Origin: Leptospirales bacterium | GTDB taxonomy: Bacteria; Spirochaetota; Leptospiria; Leptospirales; Leptospiraceae | Direction of reading: 5' to 3' | Assembly: GCA_013297885.1 (NCBI GenBank) | Contig: JAAFIR010000003.1 | Location: forward strand, 155,422 to 219,421 | Length of the DNA: 64,000 nt | Part shown: positions 37,306-45,152 of the stretch, piece after piece | How the letters are laid out: every line of letters begins with the position of its first letter | Position numbering within the stretch: position 1 is the stretch's first letter | Notes under the pieces: generated by a model | Database searches by the model: none | Seen by the model: the letters and a program-made list of their open reading frames with translations, nothing else | Told to the model about the DNA's origin: nothing | Program-made: the position numbers and the translations under genes

Positions 37306-37802
37306 TGAATGAAGTTTCTAGTGAAATCGGGAAGCTAGAAACTCCTTTTTATAAATTAATTTTTTACTTTTCAATTTCTTCACTGGTTGTATTTTTACTT
37401 TTGTATTTTTTTTCAATTCATAGAAATCAGTTTTATGAAAAATCTTATCATGAAATTCAGAAACATGGTAAAAAAACTTTTGGAACTATATCAGATAACT
37501 TTATCAAAAATGAAAAAAAGATTTTTATATACACTTATGTTTTAACAGATGAATATGGCGTAAGATTTGAAATCTCCGAACAAGTGGATGAAAAAACTCA
37601 TCTAAAACTTCGTGTTGGAAATACAATTCCAGTTAAATTTTATCAAACCAATTATTTTCATGTTTCAAAAATTTTTTCTAGAATCGAAGGTAATTTTTCC
37701 AAGTTTCCAAATTCAAAATTCCTAATTCAATTTAGTCAGCTCGGAATTTTATTTTCGATTCTGTCTATGCTTTTAAGTGTTTATTATTTTTTTAAAAAAT
37801 AG
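37305..37802 (+). CDS. small membrane protein, DUF3592-like
   Basis: This 165-residue protein has two membrane helices, LIFYFSISSLVVFLLLYFFS near residues 18-37 and ILFSILSMLLSVYYFF at the C-terminus. Between them is a beta-rich extracytoplasmic part (GTISDNFI, YTYVLTDEYGVRFEIS, VGNTIPVKFYQTNY) that fits the DUF3592 pattern. The start overlaps the mutase stop by 1 bp (TAATG). Its last nine codons and stop form the left copy of a 31-bp direct repeat that bounds the DUF262/AAA islet, so this gene's 3' end is the probable integration site and is preserved intact. Confidence 0.78.
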   Translation: MNEVSSEIGKLETPFYKLIFYFSISSLVVFLLLYFFSIHRNQFYEKSYHEIQKHGKKTFGTISDNFIKNEKKIFIYTYVLTDEYGVRFEISEQVDEKTHLKLRVGNTIPVKFYQTNYFHVSKIFSRIEGNFSKFPNSKFLIQFSQLGILFSILSMLLSVYYFFKK

Positions 37803-37803
37803 G
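37773..37803. repeat. left 31-bp direct repeat (putative attachment site)
   Basis: This perfect 31-bp match to 41272-41302 begins TTAAGTGTTTATTATT, continues through a seven-T run and ends AAAAAATAGG. The left copy encodes the last nine residues and TAG stop of the DUF3592-like gene. Homology ends sharply on both sides. Confidence 0.8.
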
Positions 37804-38050
37804 TAGGAGAAATGTTGATAAAAAGAAAAAATTTTTATTAACGTACAATAGCAAAAATAGTTTCGTCAAATTAAGATTAACAGTATTAAGACTTTCCTGC
37901 ACCTTTAGTTTTTTCCTTTGACAATCAAAAGCCATCTTCCCTTCATGATGATAAGTAGCTCGAATAAATCCCAATCTCTTGTGATTTCCTTATGTAAAAA
38001 AATGAATTGATTTTCTTGATTCAATTACTAAGTTTGAAAATATAAAGTAA

Positions 38051-39175
38051 ATGAATAATATAATTATCATAGATACTGAAATTGAACAAGAAGATGCTTC
38101 AAGTAATCAATCAATTATGACTAAACCATTCGATCCTAAAGATATAGAGATTAAAACAAAACCCCTAACAATTGATTTATTTCTTAAACGACTTAGTGCC
38201 AATCCAATTGAAATTGATTTATATCCTGATTTTCAAAGAAAAAGCGATTTGTGGAATGAGCAAAAGCAAAGCCAGTTGATCGAGTCTATTCTGATTAGTT
38301 TTCCATTGCCAGCTTTTTATTTTGATGGTAGCAATGATAATAAATGGTTAGTCATTGATGGGCTTCAAAGGTTAGGTACTTTAAAAAATTTTGCTATTGA
38401 TAAGAATCTTAAACTAACAGGATTGGAGTTTTTAAAAAAATTAGAGGGAAAAAGGTTTGATGATCTAGAAAGAACACTACAAAGGAAAATTGAAGAATCA
38501 CAAGTAATTGCTTATATCACAAATCCAGGAACTCCTCCAGATGTAATGTACAATATTTTTAAAAGAATTAACACTGGAGGTTTGATTCTTGAACCACAAG
38601 AAATTAGACATGCTCTGAACCAAGGAATTCCAGCAAATTTTATAACACAATTAGCGAATTCAGAAGAATTTAAAAATACTACAAATAATTTTATACCTAC
38701 CGAAAGAATGTTAGATCGAGAATTTGTTACTAGGTTTATTTCTTTTTACATTAATAAACCAGAAGAATATATTCCTGATTTAAATTCATTTATGAATCGA
38801 AGTTTATCCAAACTAAAAGAATACAGCAAAGTAGAATTAGATGTTATAGAAAATAGTTTTAAAGTTTCAATGAACTCTACTTTACAATTATTTGGAGAGT
38901 GGGCTTTTAGAAGAATGGATAATTACCCTGAACGAAGGAGTCGAATCAATAAGTCACTATTTGAAGTTTGGAGTGTTTGTTTGGCAAAACTAGACTATAC
39001 TCAAAGAAATTCACTTATCAAAAATAAAAAAGAAGTTATGGATAAGTTTTCTCTACTTTGTAAAAAAGACTCTCAATTTATTAACTCAATTACTGGTGCA
39101 ACTGGAGATGAAGGAAGAGTAAAATATAGATTTGCAAAAATTGATAACTTAATAAGAGAAGTAGTAAATAAATGA
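38051..39175 (+). CDS. DUF262 (ParB/Srx-fold) protein
   Basis: This 374-residue protein has the DUF262 core at residues 40-180. Elements are PDFQRKSDLWNEQKQSQLIE, then SFPLPAFYFDG, then the D103-G-L-Q-R107 nucleotide-handling motif (DGxQR) and FKRINTGGLILEPQEIRHAL. DUF262 domains form the NTP-hydrolysing part of GmrSD-type modification-dependent restriction proteins and related ParB-like NTPases. Here the C-terminal half is helical without a visible HNH/DUF1524 nuclease. ATG follows an AT-rich leader. It overlaps the ATPase gene by 4 bp. It is likely an effector or sensor in a three-component system; exact function unknown. Confidence 0.85.
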   Translation: MNNIIIIDTEIEQEDASSNQSIMTKPFDPKDIEIKTKPLTIDLFLKRLSANPIEIDLYPDFQRKSDLWNEQKQSQLIESILISFPLPAFYFDGSNDNKWLVIDGLQRLGTLKNFAIDKNLKLTGLEFLKKLEGKRFDDLERTLQRKIEESQVIAYITNPGTPPDVMYNIFKRINTGGLILEPQEIRHALNQGIPANFITQLANSEEFKNTTNNFIPTERMLDREFVTRFISFYINKPEEYIPDLNSFMNRSLSKLKEYSKVELDVIENSFKVSMNSTLQLFGEWAFRRMDNYPERRSRINKSLFEVWSVCLAKLDYTQRNSLIKNKKEVMDKFSLLCKKDSQFINSITGATGDEGRVKYRFAKIDNLIREVVNK

Positions 39176-40278
39176 TTTCGAATATAAAAGTAAATGATTT
39201 TAAATCACTCAAAGAAATTTCTATTGAAACTAAAAATTTGAATTTACTCATGGGTCTGAATGGTATGGGAAAATCATCTTTGATTCAGGTTTTGCTTTTA
39301 ATCAATCAAAGCCGTTATAATTTATTTAAAATTCGATTAAATGGTGAGCATATTCATCTTGGAAAACAAAAAGATATTTTATACCAATACTCAAATGAAG
39401 ATAAAATTACTTTTGATATTAAATTTAAAGATACAATCTATCAAAAATTTTTACTATCATTTGAATACGAACCAGAATCAGAAATTTTAATAGACCCAAT
39501 AACTGAAAAAGCCCAAATTTTAGTGAAACCAACTGGATATTTATTTGATAATAATTTTAAATATCTAAGTGCAGAAAGAATTGGACCGAAAACAATTCAC
39601 AATAAATCTTATGGCCATGTTGTAACTGATAAACAGATAGGATTAAATGGAGAATTTACAGTTCATTATTTAAATACTTATGGAAATCAAAAAGTAGCAG
39701 ATAAAAATTTACATCATAGCAAAGCTCGGTCAGAAATATTACTCCATCAAGTGGAAGCGTGGATGAGTGAAATTTCCCCTGGAGTAAAATTAAATACTAC
39801 TGAAATTCCAGGAACGGATAATGTACTACTCGATGTTCAGTTTGAGACAGAAAATGATTTTACTAAAAGATTTAGTCCTCTAAATGTTGGCTTCGGAATA
39901 TCTTATATTCTTCCTGTAATTACTTTATTACTTTCCTCAAAAAAAAATGATTTGTTAATAATTGAAAATCCAGAATCTCATATTCATCCTAAAGGGCAAT
40001 CAGCACTTGGCAAGCTAATTGGTTTAGTTGCAGAATCTAAAAGACAGTTATTTGTTGAAACGCATAGTGAACATATTTTAAATGGAATAAGAGTTGTTGT
40101 TAAAGATGGAATTATTTCCAAAGAAAATGTTGGAGTTTTTTATTTTGAAAAAGTAAACCAAGAATCAGAACAATACACTCAAATCACTTCAATTAGAATT
40201 GATAAGAACGGCGAGCTTAGCGAGTATCCAAAAAATTTTCTAGATGAATGGAGTAATCAGTTGGTAAAGTTGGTTTAA
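39172..40278 (+). CDS. RecF/AAA15-like ATPase with DUF3696-like C-terminus
   Basis: This 368-residue ATPase has the overcoming-lysogenization-defect/RecF-like layout. It starts ISNIKVNDFKSLKEISIE and carries Walker A GLNGMGKSSLIQ at residues 28-39. A long insert with SAERIGPKTIH follows. Signature-like NVGFGISYILPVI, Walker B LLIIENPESHIHPKGQS and the ETHSEHILNGIR switch come next. The C-terminal DGELSEYP..FLDEW-like segment (NGELSEYPKNFLDEW) fits the DUF3696 group. Such ATPases are frequent in phage-defence operons. It overlaps DUF262 by 4 bp and is followed after one base by the third gene. ATP-dependent control of the DUF262 partner is inference. Confidence 0.87.
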   Translation: MISNIKVNDFKSLKEISIETKNLNLLMGLNGMGKSSLIQVLLLINQSRYNLFKIRLNGEHIHLGKQKDILYQYSNEDKITFDIKFKDTIYQKFLLSFEYEPESEILIDPITEKAQILVKPTGYLFDNNFKYLSAERIGPKTIHNKSYGHVVTDKQIGLNGEFTVHYLNTYGNQKVADKNLHHSKARSEILLHQVEAWMSEISPGVKLNTTEIPGTDNVLLDVQFETENDFTKRFSPLNVGFGISYILPVITLLLSSKKNDLLIIENPESHIHPKGQSALGKLIGLVAESKRQLFVETHSEHILNGIRVVVKDGIISKENVGVFYFEKVNQESEQYTQITSIRIDKNGELSEYPKNFLDEWSNQLVKLV

Positions 40279-40279
40279 C

Positions 40280-41224
40280 TTGGAATTAATATTCAACGAA
40301 TTGAGTGCTTTTCCTCTTCCAACTAATCTTGAACTAGGAGAAAAAAGGATTTCAGAACTTTTACAAATCTATAAAACCGGAGTGGGATTTGGTTTTGACA
40401 GAATTCGATTTCATGGAAGAAGTGATGAAGTAAAAATTGCAGAAAATTATACCATACATAATTGGATTCAGCAAACTAAAAATTTTACTATGAAGAATTT
40501 ATTATTAAGTATTTATAAAAAACCTTTTATTGAAGATTCTGATCAAGACGAAGTCGATACATTTATTCAAAATAAATATAATTATCGTTTTGAAGATGGC
40601 GAAGAAAAAGAATGTTTAGGTTTGGCATCTGCATTTATTTATAAAACTTTATCTATTGGATTTTCAGATATTTCGGAATGGCAAAAAACTGAAATTAAAA
40701 TTGAAGTAACAAATGATACTACTCATAATTCAGAAATTGTTTATAATGTATATAAACAAAAAAATTTTACTTTACAAACGATTCTTGAACAAATTATATT
40801 TGTAAAACGTAGAGTTTTAAAATCTATTCCAGAATTTTGGAAAAGAAAAGAAGAATTATTTCCGTCATTAGTATTTTGTGAAAGTGTAAAGAAGCAAATT
40901 GAATTTTTTTCAGCAAATGATGATCGATTTAAATTAATTCTAAATAAGTTAGATCGATTAAATTCATTTACAAATTCCTGGATAGATGGAGAATTTGATT
41001 CTAAACAAATAGGTTTAGATTTGAGTCCAGATACTAAGCATAGAAAAGAATCAAGTATTGATAAAAGAACTTTTGATTGTCCTGGACTTGGTTATAAAGT
41101 ATTTGATTTTCACATCAAATGGAGTTTTGGAAGACAAGCATTTCGTTTGTATTTTTATCCCGACAAGAATTCCCGTAGAGTCTTTATTGGTTATATTGGT
41201 GATAAGTCAGGAATTGGATATTAA
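40280..41224 (+). CDS. third islet gene, unrecognised 314-residue protein
   Basis: The start is TTG at 40280, one base after the ATPase stop. MELIFNELSAFPLP follows directly, and no nearby ATG gives a better fit. The middle is helical and charged (FWKRKEELFPSLVFCESVKKQIEFF, KLILNKLDRLNSFTNSWIDGEFD). The last 60 residues, CPGLGYKVFDFHIKWSFGRQAFRLYFYP and RRVFIGYIGDKSG, look like a small beta-sheet domain, vaguely like RelE/Gp49-type toxin cores, but that is only a shape impression. No membrane segment or nuclease motif is clear. Tight coupling implies it works with the other two. Confidence 0.75.
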   Translation: MELIFNELSAFPLPTNLELGEKRISELLQIYKTGVGFGFDRIRFHGRSDEVKIAENYTIHNWIQQTKNFTMKNLLLSIYKKPFIEDSDQDEVDTFIQNKYNYRFEDGEEKECLGLASAFIYKTLSIGFSDISEWQKTEIKIEVTNDTTHNSEIVYNVYKQKNFTLQTILEQIIFVKRRVLKSIPEFWKRKEELFPSLVFCESVKKQIEFFSANDDRFKLILNKLDRLNSFTNSWIDGEFDSKQIGLDLSPDTKHRKESSIDKRTFDCPGLGYKVFDFHIKWSFGRQAFRLYFYPDKNSRRVFIGYIGDKSGIGY

Positions 41225-41271
41225 AATTTTTATAAGAAAATTACCTCAACTTAAATGAAAGACCGTTATTC

Positions 41272-41302
41272 TTAAGTGTTTATTATTTTTTTAAAAAATA
41301 GG
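41272..41302. repeat. right 31-bp direct repeat (putative attachment site)
   Basis: This is identical to 37773-37803. Here it lies in non-coding DNA 48 bp after the third islet gene and repeats the codons for the last nine residues plus stop of the DUF3592-like gene. After it the sequence becomes the AT-rich upstream region of flaB. Confidence 0.8.
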
Positions 41303-41410
41303 ATTTTTAAGTAATCAGTTCCAAAACCACTTGTAAACTTTAATCATTTTCAAAAAAAAATAAAAATAAAAAAAAATAATTTATAAAAAAAAATATTTTT
41401 TTTGTCAATT

Positions 41411-41506
41411 TAAAGATAATTTTCCCGAAGGTTATATTGAAGAGTCAAGGAAGATTCTTCGTCGTCATTACCTTCTTCGGAAGGTCGGATTCAAGGAGGA
41501 AACCGA
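41411..41506 (+). promoter_or_regulatory. flaB leader with UUCG hairpin and strong ribosome site
   Basis: The region before flaB has ACCTTC (41470-41475), loop TTCG, GAAGGT (41480-41485). This is a 6-bp stem capped by a stable UUCG tetraloop, 7 bp ahead of AAGGAGGA (41493-41500) and ATG at 41507. CCGAAG at 41425 and CTTCGG at 41475 could form an alternative pairing. A possible flagellar sigma-28 promoter, TAAA at 41411 with a 15-bp gap to GGTTATAT, matches the consensus only partly. The leader could govern flagellin mRNA stability or translation. Confidence 0.45.
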
Positions 41507-42355
41507 ATGATTATTAACCACAACGTACCTGCGATTAACTCGCACAGAGTTTTAAAATTTAACAACGAAGCGATGAACAAAGACATCGAAAAATTATCTT
41601 CTGGTATGAGAATTAACAGAGCTGGAGATGATGCATCTGGATTGGCTGTTTCTGAAAAAATGAGAGCACAAGTAAATGGTCTCAGAAGAGCAGAAATGAA
41701 TGCTGAAGATGATATCTCTTTAATTCAAACTACTGAAGGTTATCTTCAAGAGACTCAAGACATTCTTCAAAGAATTAGAGTTCTAGCTGTACAAGCTGCG
41801 AACGGTATTTACACTGAAGAAGATAGACAACAAATTCAAGTTGAAGTTTCTCAATTAGTTGATGAAATCGACAGAATTTCTTCTCAAGCTGAGTTTAATA
41901 AATTAAAACTTTTAACTGGAGCATTTTCAAGAATGAACCCAACTGCATCTATGTGGTTTCATATTGGAGCAAACATGCACCAAAGAGAAAGAATCTTTAT
42001 TGAAACTATGACTACTGCTGCTTTAGGTTTAAGAAACCCTACAGTATTAACTTTCATTTCACTTTCAACTATGGCAAAAGCTAATTCAGTAATTGGATTA
42101 ACTGATGATGCTTTACGTTTAGTTTCTAAACAAAGAGCTGATTTAGGAGCATACCAAAACAGATTAGAGCATGCTGCTAAAGGTTTGATGAATGGTTATG
42201 AAAACTTACAAGCTGCAGAATCTAGAATTAGAGATACTGATATGGCAGAACAAATGACAAGCTTAACAAGATACCAAATCTTGACTCAAGCTGGAACTGC
42301 TATGCTTGCACAAGCAAATGCAAAACCACAAAATGTTCTCCAACTTTTAAGATAA
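41507..42355 (+). CDS. flaB: flagellin B core protein of the periplasmic flagellum
   Basis: This 282-residue FlaB forms the core of spirochaete periplasmic flagellar filaments. The N-terminal flagellin helices ([41 protein letters not shown]) and C-terminal helices ([35 protein letters not shown]) flank a short middle. The spirochaete-specific [19 protein letters not shown] element lies in that middle. There is no D2/D3 hypervariable insert and no signal peptide, as expected for export by the flagellar type III system. It has the strongest ribosome site in the window and a perfect terminator 25 bp after the stop, so it is monocistronic and highly expressed. Confidence 0.98.
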   Translation: MIINHNVPAINSHRVLKFNNEAMNKDIEKLSSGMRINRAGDDASGLAVSEKMRAQVNGLRRAEMNAEDDISLIQTTEGYLQETQDILQRIRVLAVQAANGIYTEEDRQQIQVEVSQLVDEIDRISSQAEFNKLKLLTGAFSRMNPTASMWFHIGANMHQRERIFIETMTTAALGLRNPTVLTFISLSTMAKANSVIGLTDDALRLVSKQRADLGAYQNRLEHAAKGLMNGYENLQAAESRIRDTDMAEQMTSLTRYQILTQAGTAMLAQANAKPQNVLQLLR

Positions 42356-42378
42356 TTTTTATCTCTAAAGTTTTAATT

Positions 42379-42410
42379 AAAAGCCAAGATTCGTCTTGGC
42401 TTTTTTTTTA
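42379..42410 (+). terminator. intrinsic terminator after flaB
   Basis: AAAAGCCAAGA, loop TTCG, TCTTGGCTTTT form an 11-bp perfect stem that runs into a T-run to 42409. It begins 24 bp after the flaB stop codon and is a textbook Rho-independent terminator. Confidence 0.95.
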
Positions 42411-42487
42411 TCAATTGTTGAATGTTTAATATATAACTATATACTTTCTAAAAAATTATAAAACTCAATCAAACTAAAATATTAATA

Positions 42488-42657
42488 TTAATAACTCACC
42501 TTACGCACTTCGTGCTCAGGTGAGGTTTTTGGGTACTCCTCGCGGAGGGCGTGCTGCCGCAGGCTTCCTTAATTTATTATTAAATAATGATTTTTTAATT
42601 CTCTTTAGTAAAGAAAATTATTCTAGTAATTAATTTTGGGTAACATGAGTTAATAAC
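42488..42657. repeat. MITE-like intergenic repeat, copy 2
   Basis: This is the better-preserved copy of the element at 45-211. It opens with TTAATAACTCACCTTAC and closes with GTAACATGAGTTAATAAC, imperfect inverted repeats about 17 bp long. The left end also folds as CTCACCT ... AGGTGAG with an inner GCAC-TTCG-GTGC-type hairpin. A GC-rich centre (CTCCTCGCGGAGGGCGTG, CTGCCGCAGGC) contrasts with the surrounding AT-rich DNA. No ORF. The rest of the 42356-42714 gap holds only the flaB terminator and AT-rich sequence. Confidence 0.65.
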
Positions 42658-42714
42658 ATCATATAAAACATTTTTTAATAAAAATTATTAAAAAATGCTT
42701 TATATATTTTTTAA

Positions 42715-43350
42715 ATGAACTATAATCGACATATGATAAAGAAACTTTTTTTACTATTTATTTTATTCTCCCAATTAGAAATTGTCCCAAACTCAACTTC
42801 TTTTTATTGGGACAAAATTTTGGTTTTTATTGAAGTTTTAAGTAATGGAGATTTTTTAGTTACTGAAACACAAAATTATTTTTTCAATGAAAATTACTCT
42901 AAAGAAAGATTTAGATATATTCCTTTAGATAAAGTTCATAGTATTAGAGACATCACTGTTGAAGAAAATGGAATTTTTTTAAAAACCAATATTGGGATAA
43001 AAAATAACCAACAGTGGATAAAATGGAATCATGAATTAAATCCTCCTGAAGCACATGAATTTATTATCAAGTATCGAGTTGTTGGCGGACTACAAAACAT
43101 AGGACTAGAAAAATCACTTTATTGGAAAGCTGTTTTTAAAGATAGAAAAGCTATTATCAAAAAAGCAATTGTTAAAGTTCAATTACCTCATTCGTTAAAA
43201 AATAAAGTTTCAAGTTATAATTCTTTTGGAGCTCCAATTGGTGTGAATTTACTATCTAAAACAGAATATGAATTTTTTTCAAAAGAAGTTTTAAAACCGG
43301 GTGAAGAAATGGAAATTCAAATTAATTTTAAGGAAATAGATCTGAGATAA
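42715..43350 (+). CDS. secreted DUF2207-domain-like protein
   Basis: This 211-residue protein starts at ATG 42715; a second ATG at 42733 begins the signal peptide MIKKLFLLFILFSQLEIVP and is equally plausible. The mature part matches the N-terminal DUF2207 pattern: YWDKILVFIEVLSNGDFLVTE, FRYIPLDKVHSIRDITVEENG, EAHEFIIKYRVVGGL, SLYWKAVF. The usual C-terminal membrane domain of DUF2207 proteins is absent, so this is a stand-alone soluble periplasmic version. The 3' end overlaps the convergent HAD gene by 23 bp. Function unknown. Confidence 0.78.
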   Translation: MNYNRHMIKKLFLLFILFSQLEIVPNSTSFYWDKILVFIEVLSNGDFLVTETQNYFFNENYSKERFRYIPLDKVHSIRDITVEENGIFLKTNIGIKNNQQWIKWNHELNPPEAHEFIIKYRVVGGLQNIGLEKSLYWKAVFKDRKAIIKKAIVKVQLPHSLKNKVSSYNSFGAPIGVNLLSKTEYEFFSKEVLKPGEEMEIQINFKEIDLR

Positions 43351-43822
43351 TTTCTTTCCAAGTATAAACAAGTTTGATTTCTGAAAAATTGCTTTTGAAT
43401 GCTTCTAGTTCATTTTCTTTTGGATTAAATAAAAATAAATTCATCTTCGGAAGATCAAGCAAATGTTTTAAAACAGTAAATCTATCATCCACAAAAATAT
43501 TTAGTTTCAAGTCTCTTGCAATAATTTTTTTTTCTTCTCTTTTATCACAAAAAAAAATATTTTCTTTTTTAAAATTTGTTCTTTCAAAAAAATTTTTATG
43601 CACTAACCATTGAATTGTTTTTTCACGGGTCTCTTGCCCACATTTTGAAACTAAATAAACATTTTGACCAGTATAATACATTATAATTTTTTTTATAGAT
43701 TCAAATGAATTTTCTACTTCAGGAGCATTTAAAAAATTTTTTCCAAAAAATAAATCCTTTTGATCAGTATCTGATCCAATAATCACCCTTCCAATATCTA
43801 TTCCAATTTTATAATCTATCAT
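43328..43822 (-). CDS. HAD-superfamily-like protein with altered motif I
   Basis: This 164-residue protein starts YKIGIDIGRVIIG at residues 4-16. That corresponds to HAD motif I, but with D-x-G instead of D-x-D, so the nucleophile Asp is present and the general-acid Asp is replaced. Motif II is VYLVSKCGQET (Ser), a Lys-rich stretch follows, and NIFVDDRFTVLKHL gives the motif IV acidic pair. The compact cap-less form suits nucleotidase-like or C0 HAD proteins. It may be a phosphatase with changed chemistry or a binding protein. The start overlaps the TolC-like gene end by 14 bp, so it is translated together with it. Confidence 0.7.
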   Translation of the reverse strand: MIDYKIGIDIGRVIIGSDTDQKDLFFGKNFLNAPEVENSFESIKKIIMYYTGQNVYLVSKCGQETREKTIQWLVHKNFFERTNFKKENIFFCDKREEKKIIARDLKLNIFVDDRFTVLKHLLDLPKMNLFLFNPKENELEAFKSNFSEIKLVYTWKEIISDLFP

Positions 43823-45032
43823 CTTGAATAAGTCCTGTTACAAAAATCACGTTTAAAAATGATTTTTTTAAATTATAATAATTTTCCAACTGATAAATTC
43901 TCATCTCAAACCAGTCATTTTGTGCTTCTAAATAGTCCACATAAGATGTTTTTCCTTTTAAATACATATCTTCAATTTTATTTCTAATTTGATCTGAATC
44001 GTAAACTAAGCTTTTGTACTTTTCATAATTTTCTCTATAAACAAAAAATTCTCTATATGCGTTTTTGATTTCAAGTTCAATTTGTTTTTCTTTATAATCA
44101 ATTTCTTTATCTGCTTGAATTAAATCCACTTTAGCTCTTTGAATATTTCCTTGATTTCGATTATTAATTGGAATGGGTAAAGTTAAAAAACTCCCAACAT
44201 ATTGGTCGTTATTTTGTGGATTATAAACAATTCCAACCTCAGGTCTGGGATATGCAAAAGCTTCTTCCAACCGAAGTTTGGATATGGCAGAAGATTTTGA
44301 AGATTTTGCGAGTAAAATGTCTGATCTTTTCTTTAATCCTATCGAAATATAATCTTTGATTTTTTTTTCATCAAAATTATATTTAAAAAAATTTGTGTCA
44401 TCTATTTCAATTTCAGTTTGTTTGTTTAAATAAAAAATTAAACTCGCTTCTGAATTATCTGCAAGTCTATCAAATGTTTCTAAATAAATTCCAAACTGAC
44501 TTGATAAAATTTTTGTTCTAGTTAATTCAATTTCAATTAAATTTTTATCTTTATTTTTTTTATCACCAAATTGAATAAGCTCATCTAAAAATTCTTTTGC
44601 AAGTGTAAATGATTTAATTTTTTCACGATTGTACCAAGACTCCAACCATTTACTCATCACGATAAACAACATCAGTCTTTCTTCTTCTAATAAATTATTT
44701 TTTGCTAGTTCCAAATTTTTTTTTGCAAATTCAATTGAATATTCTCTTTGGTTTGCAACTGGAATCACTTGAGTCACTTGAAACCAATCTTGTCTATTTC
44801 CACCACTTAAAACTCCACCACCTTTATTTTTTGTTTGGTATAAAGTTTGGTTATTAAAATTAGGATTAGGTAAAATTCCTGCAGTGATAATTTCTGCTTT
44901 TGATTTTTCAACTTCAAATTTTTTTAGAAGCAAAACAGGATTTTCTTTTTTTGTGAGCTCAATTGTGTTCCAAAAACTTAATTTTTCAGAATAAACTTTT
45001 AAACTGAACACTAGAATTAAAATAAATTTCAT
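43809..45032 (-). CDS. TolC-family outer membrane efflux protein
   Basis: This 407-residue protein has the signal peptide MKFILILVFSLKVYS and then LSFWNTIELTKKENPVLLLKKFEVEKSKAEIITAGILPNP, the typical start of CzcC/TolC-type outer membrane factors. Two repeats of long helices and short strands follow. The second contains RRSDIL-like KKRSDILLAK, PEVGIVYNP and LPIPINNRNQGNIQRAK. It would trimerise into an outer-membrane/periplasmic tunnel. No inner-membrane pump or adaptor gene is adjacent, so its partner is not local. Downstream it overlaps the HAD gene. Confidence 0.9.
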   Translation of the reverse strand: MKFILILVFSLKVYSEKLSFWNTIELTKKENPVLLLKKFEVEKSKAEIITAGILPNPNFNNQTLYQTKNKGGGVLSGGNRQDWFQVTQVIPVANQREYSIEFAKKNLELAKNNLLEEERLMLFIVMSKWLESWYNREKIKSFTLAKEFLDELIQFGDKKNKDKNLIEIELTRTKILSSQFGIYLETFDRLADNSEASLIFYLNKQTEIEIDDTNFFKYNFDEKKIKDYISIGLKKRSDILLAKSSKSSAISKLRLEEAFAYPRPEVGIVYNPQNNDQYVGSFLTLPIPINNRNQGNIQRAKVDLIQADKEIDYKEKQIELEIKNAYREFFVYRENYEKYKSLVYDSDQIRNKIEDMYLKGKTSYVDYLEAQNDWFEMRIYQLENYYNLKKSFLNVIFVTGLIQDDRL

Positions 45033-45152
45033 AACTGCAATAGTTTTTTCATTTGTATATTTTTTACAATGTTTTTTTGAAACTTTTTGATTACAAAATT
45101 CTTTTTTATTGACATTGAAATAATTATTAATTTATTAAATAAGGGAGTTTTT

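Larger units (their letters stand above)
37804..41302 (+). mobile_element. putative integrated three-gene islet (DUF262-AAA ATPase-unknown)
   Basis: A 3.5-kb segment lies between the end of one 31-bp direct repeat and the end of the identical second copy. It holds only three genes in one coupled operon plus about 250 bp of leader. Integration into the 3' end of a gene with regeneration of its stop codon is typical of site-specific recombination, but no integrase or transposase lies inside. The element is therefore non-autonomous, decayed, or arose by another duplication mechanism. Gene content (ParB-fold DUF262 with a RecF-like ATPase) suggests defence, which is inference. No clear difference in base composition was noticed. 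Confidence 0.6.

Noticed and set aside
37804..41302. Insertion sequence explanation for the islet
   Set aside because: No transposase and no terminal inverted repeats. The 31-bp direct repeats are too long for an ordinary target-site duplication.
45087..45152. Longer N-terminus for the chemotaxis receptor from TTG at 45087
   Set aside because: GTG at 45153 has AAGGGAG at good spacing, and the extra residues form an unlikely leader.
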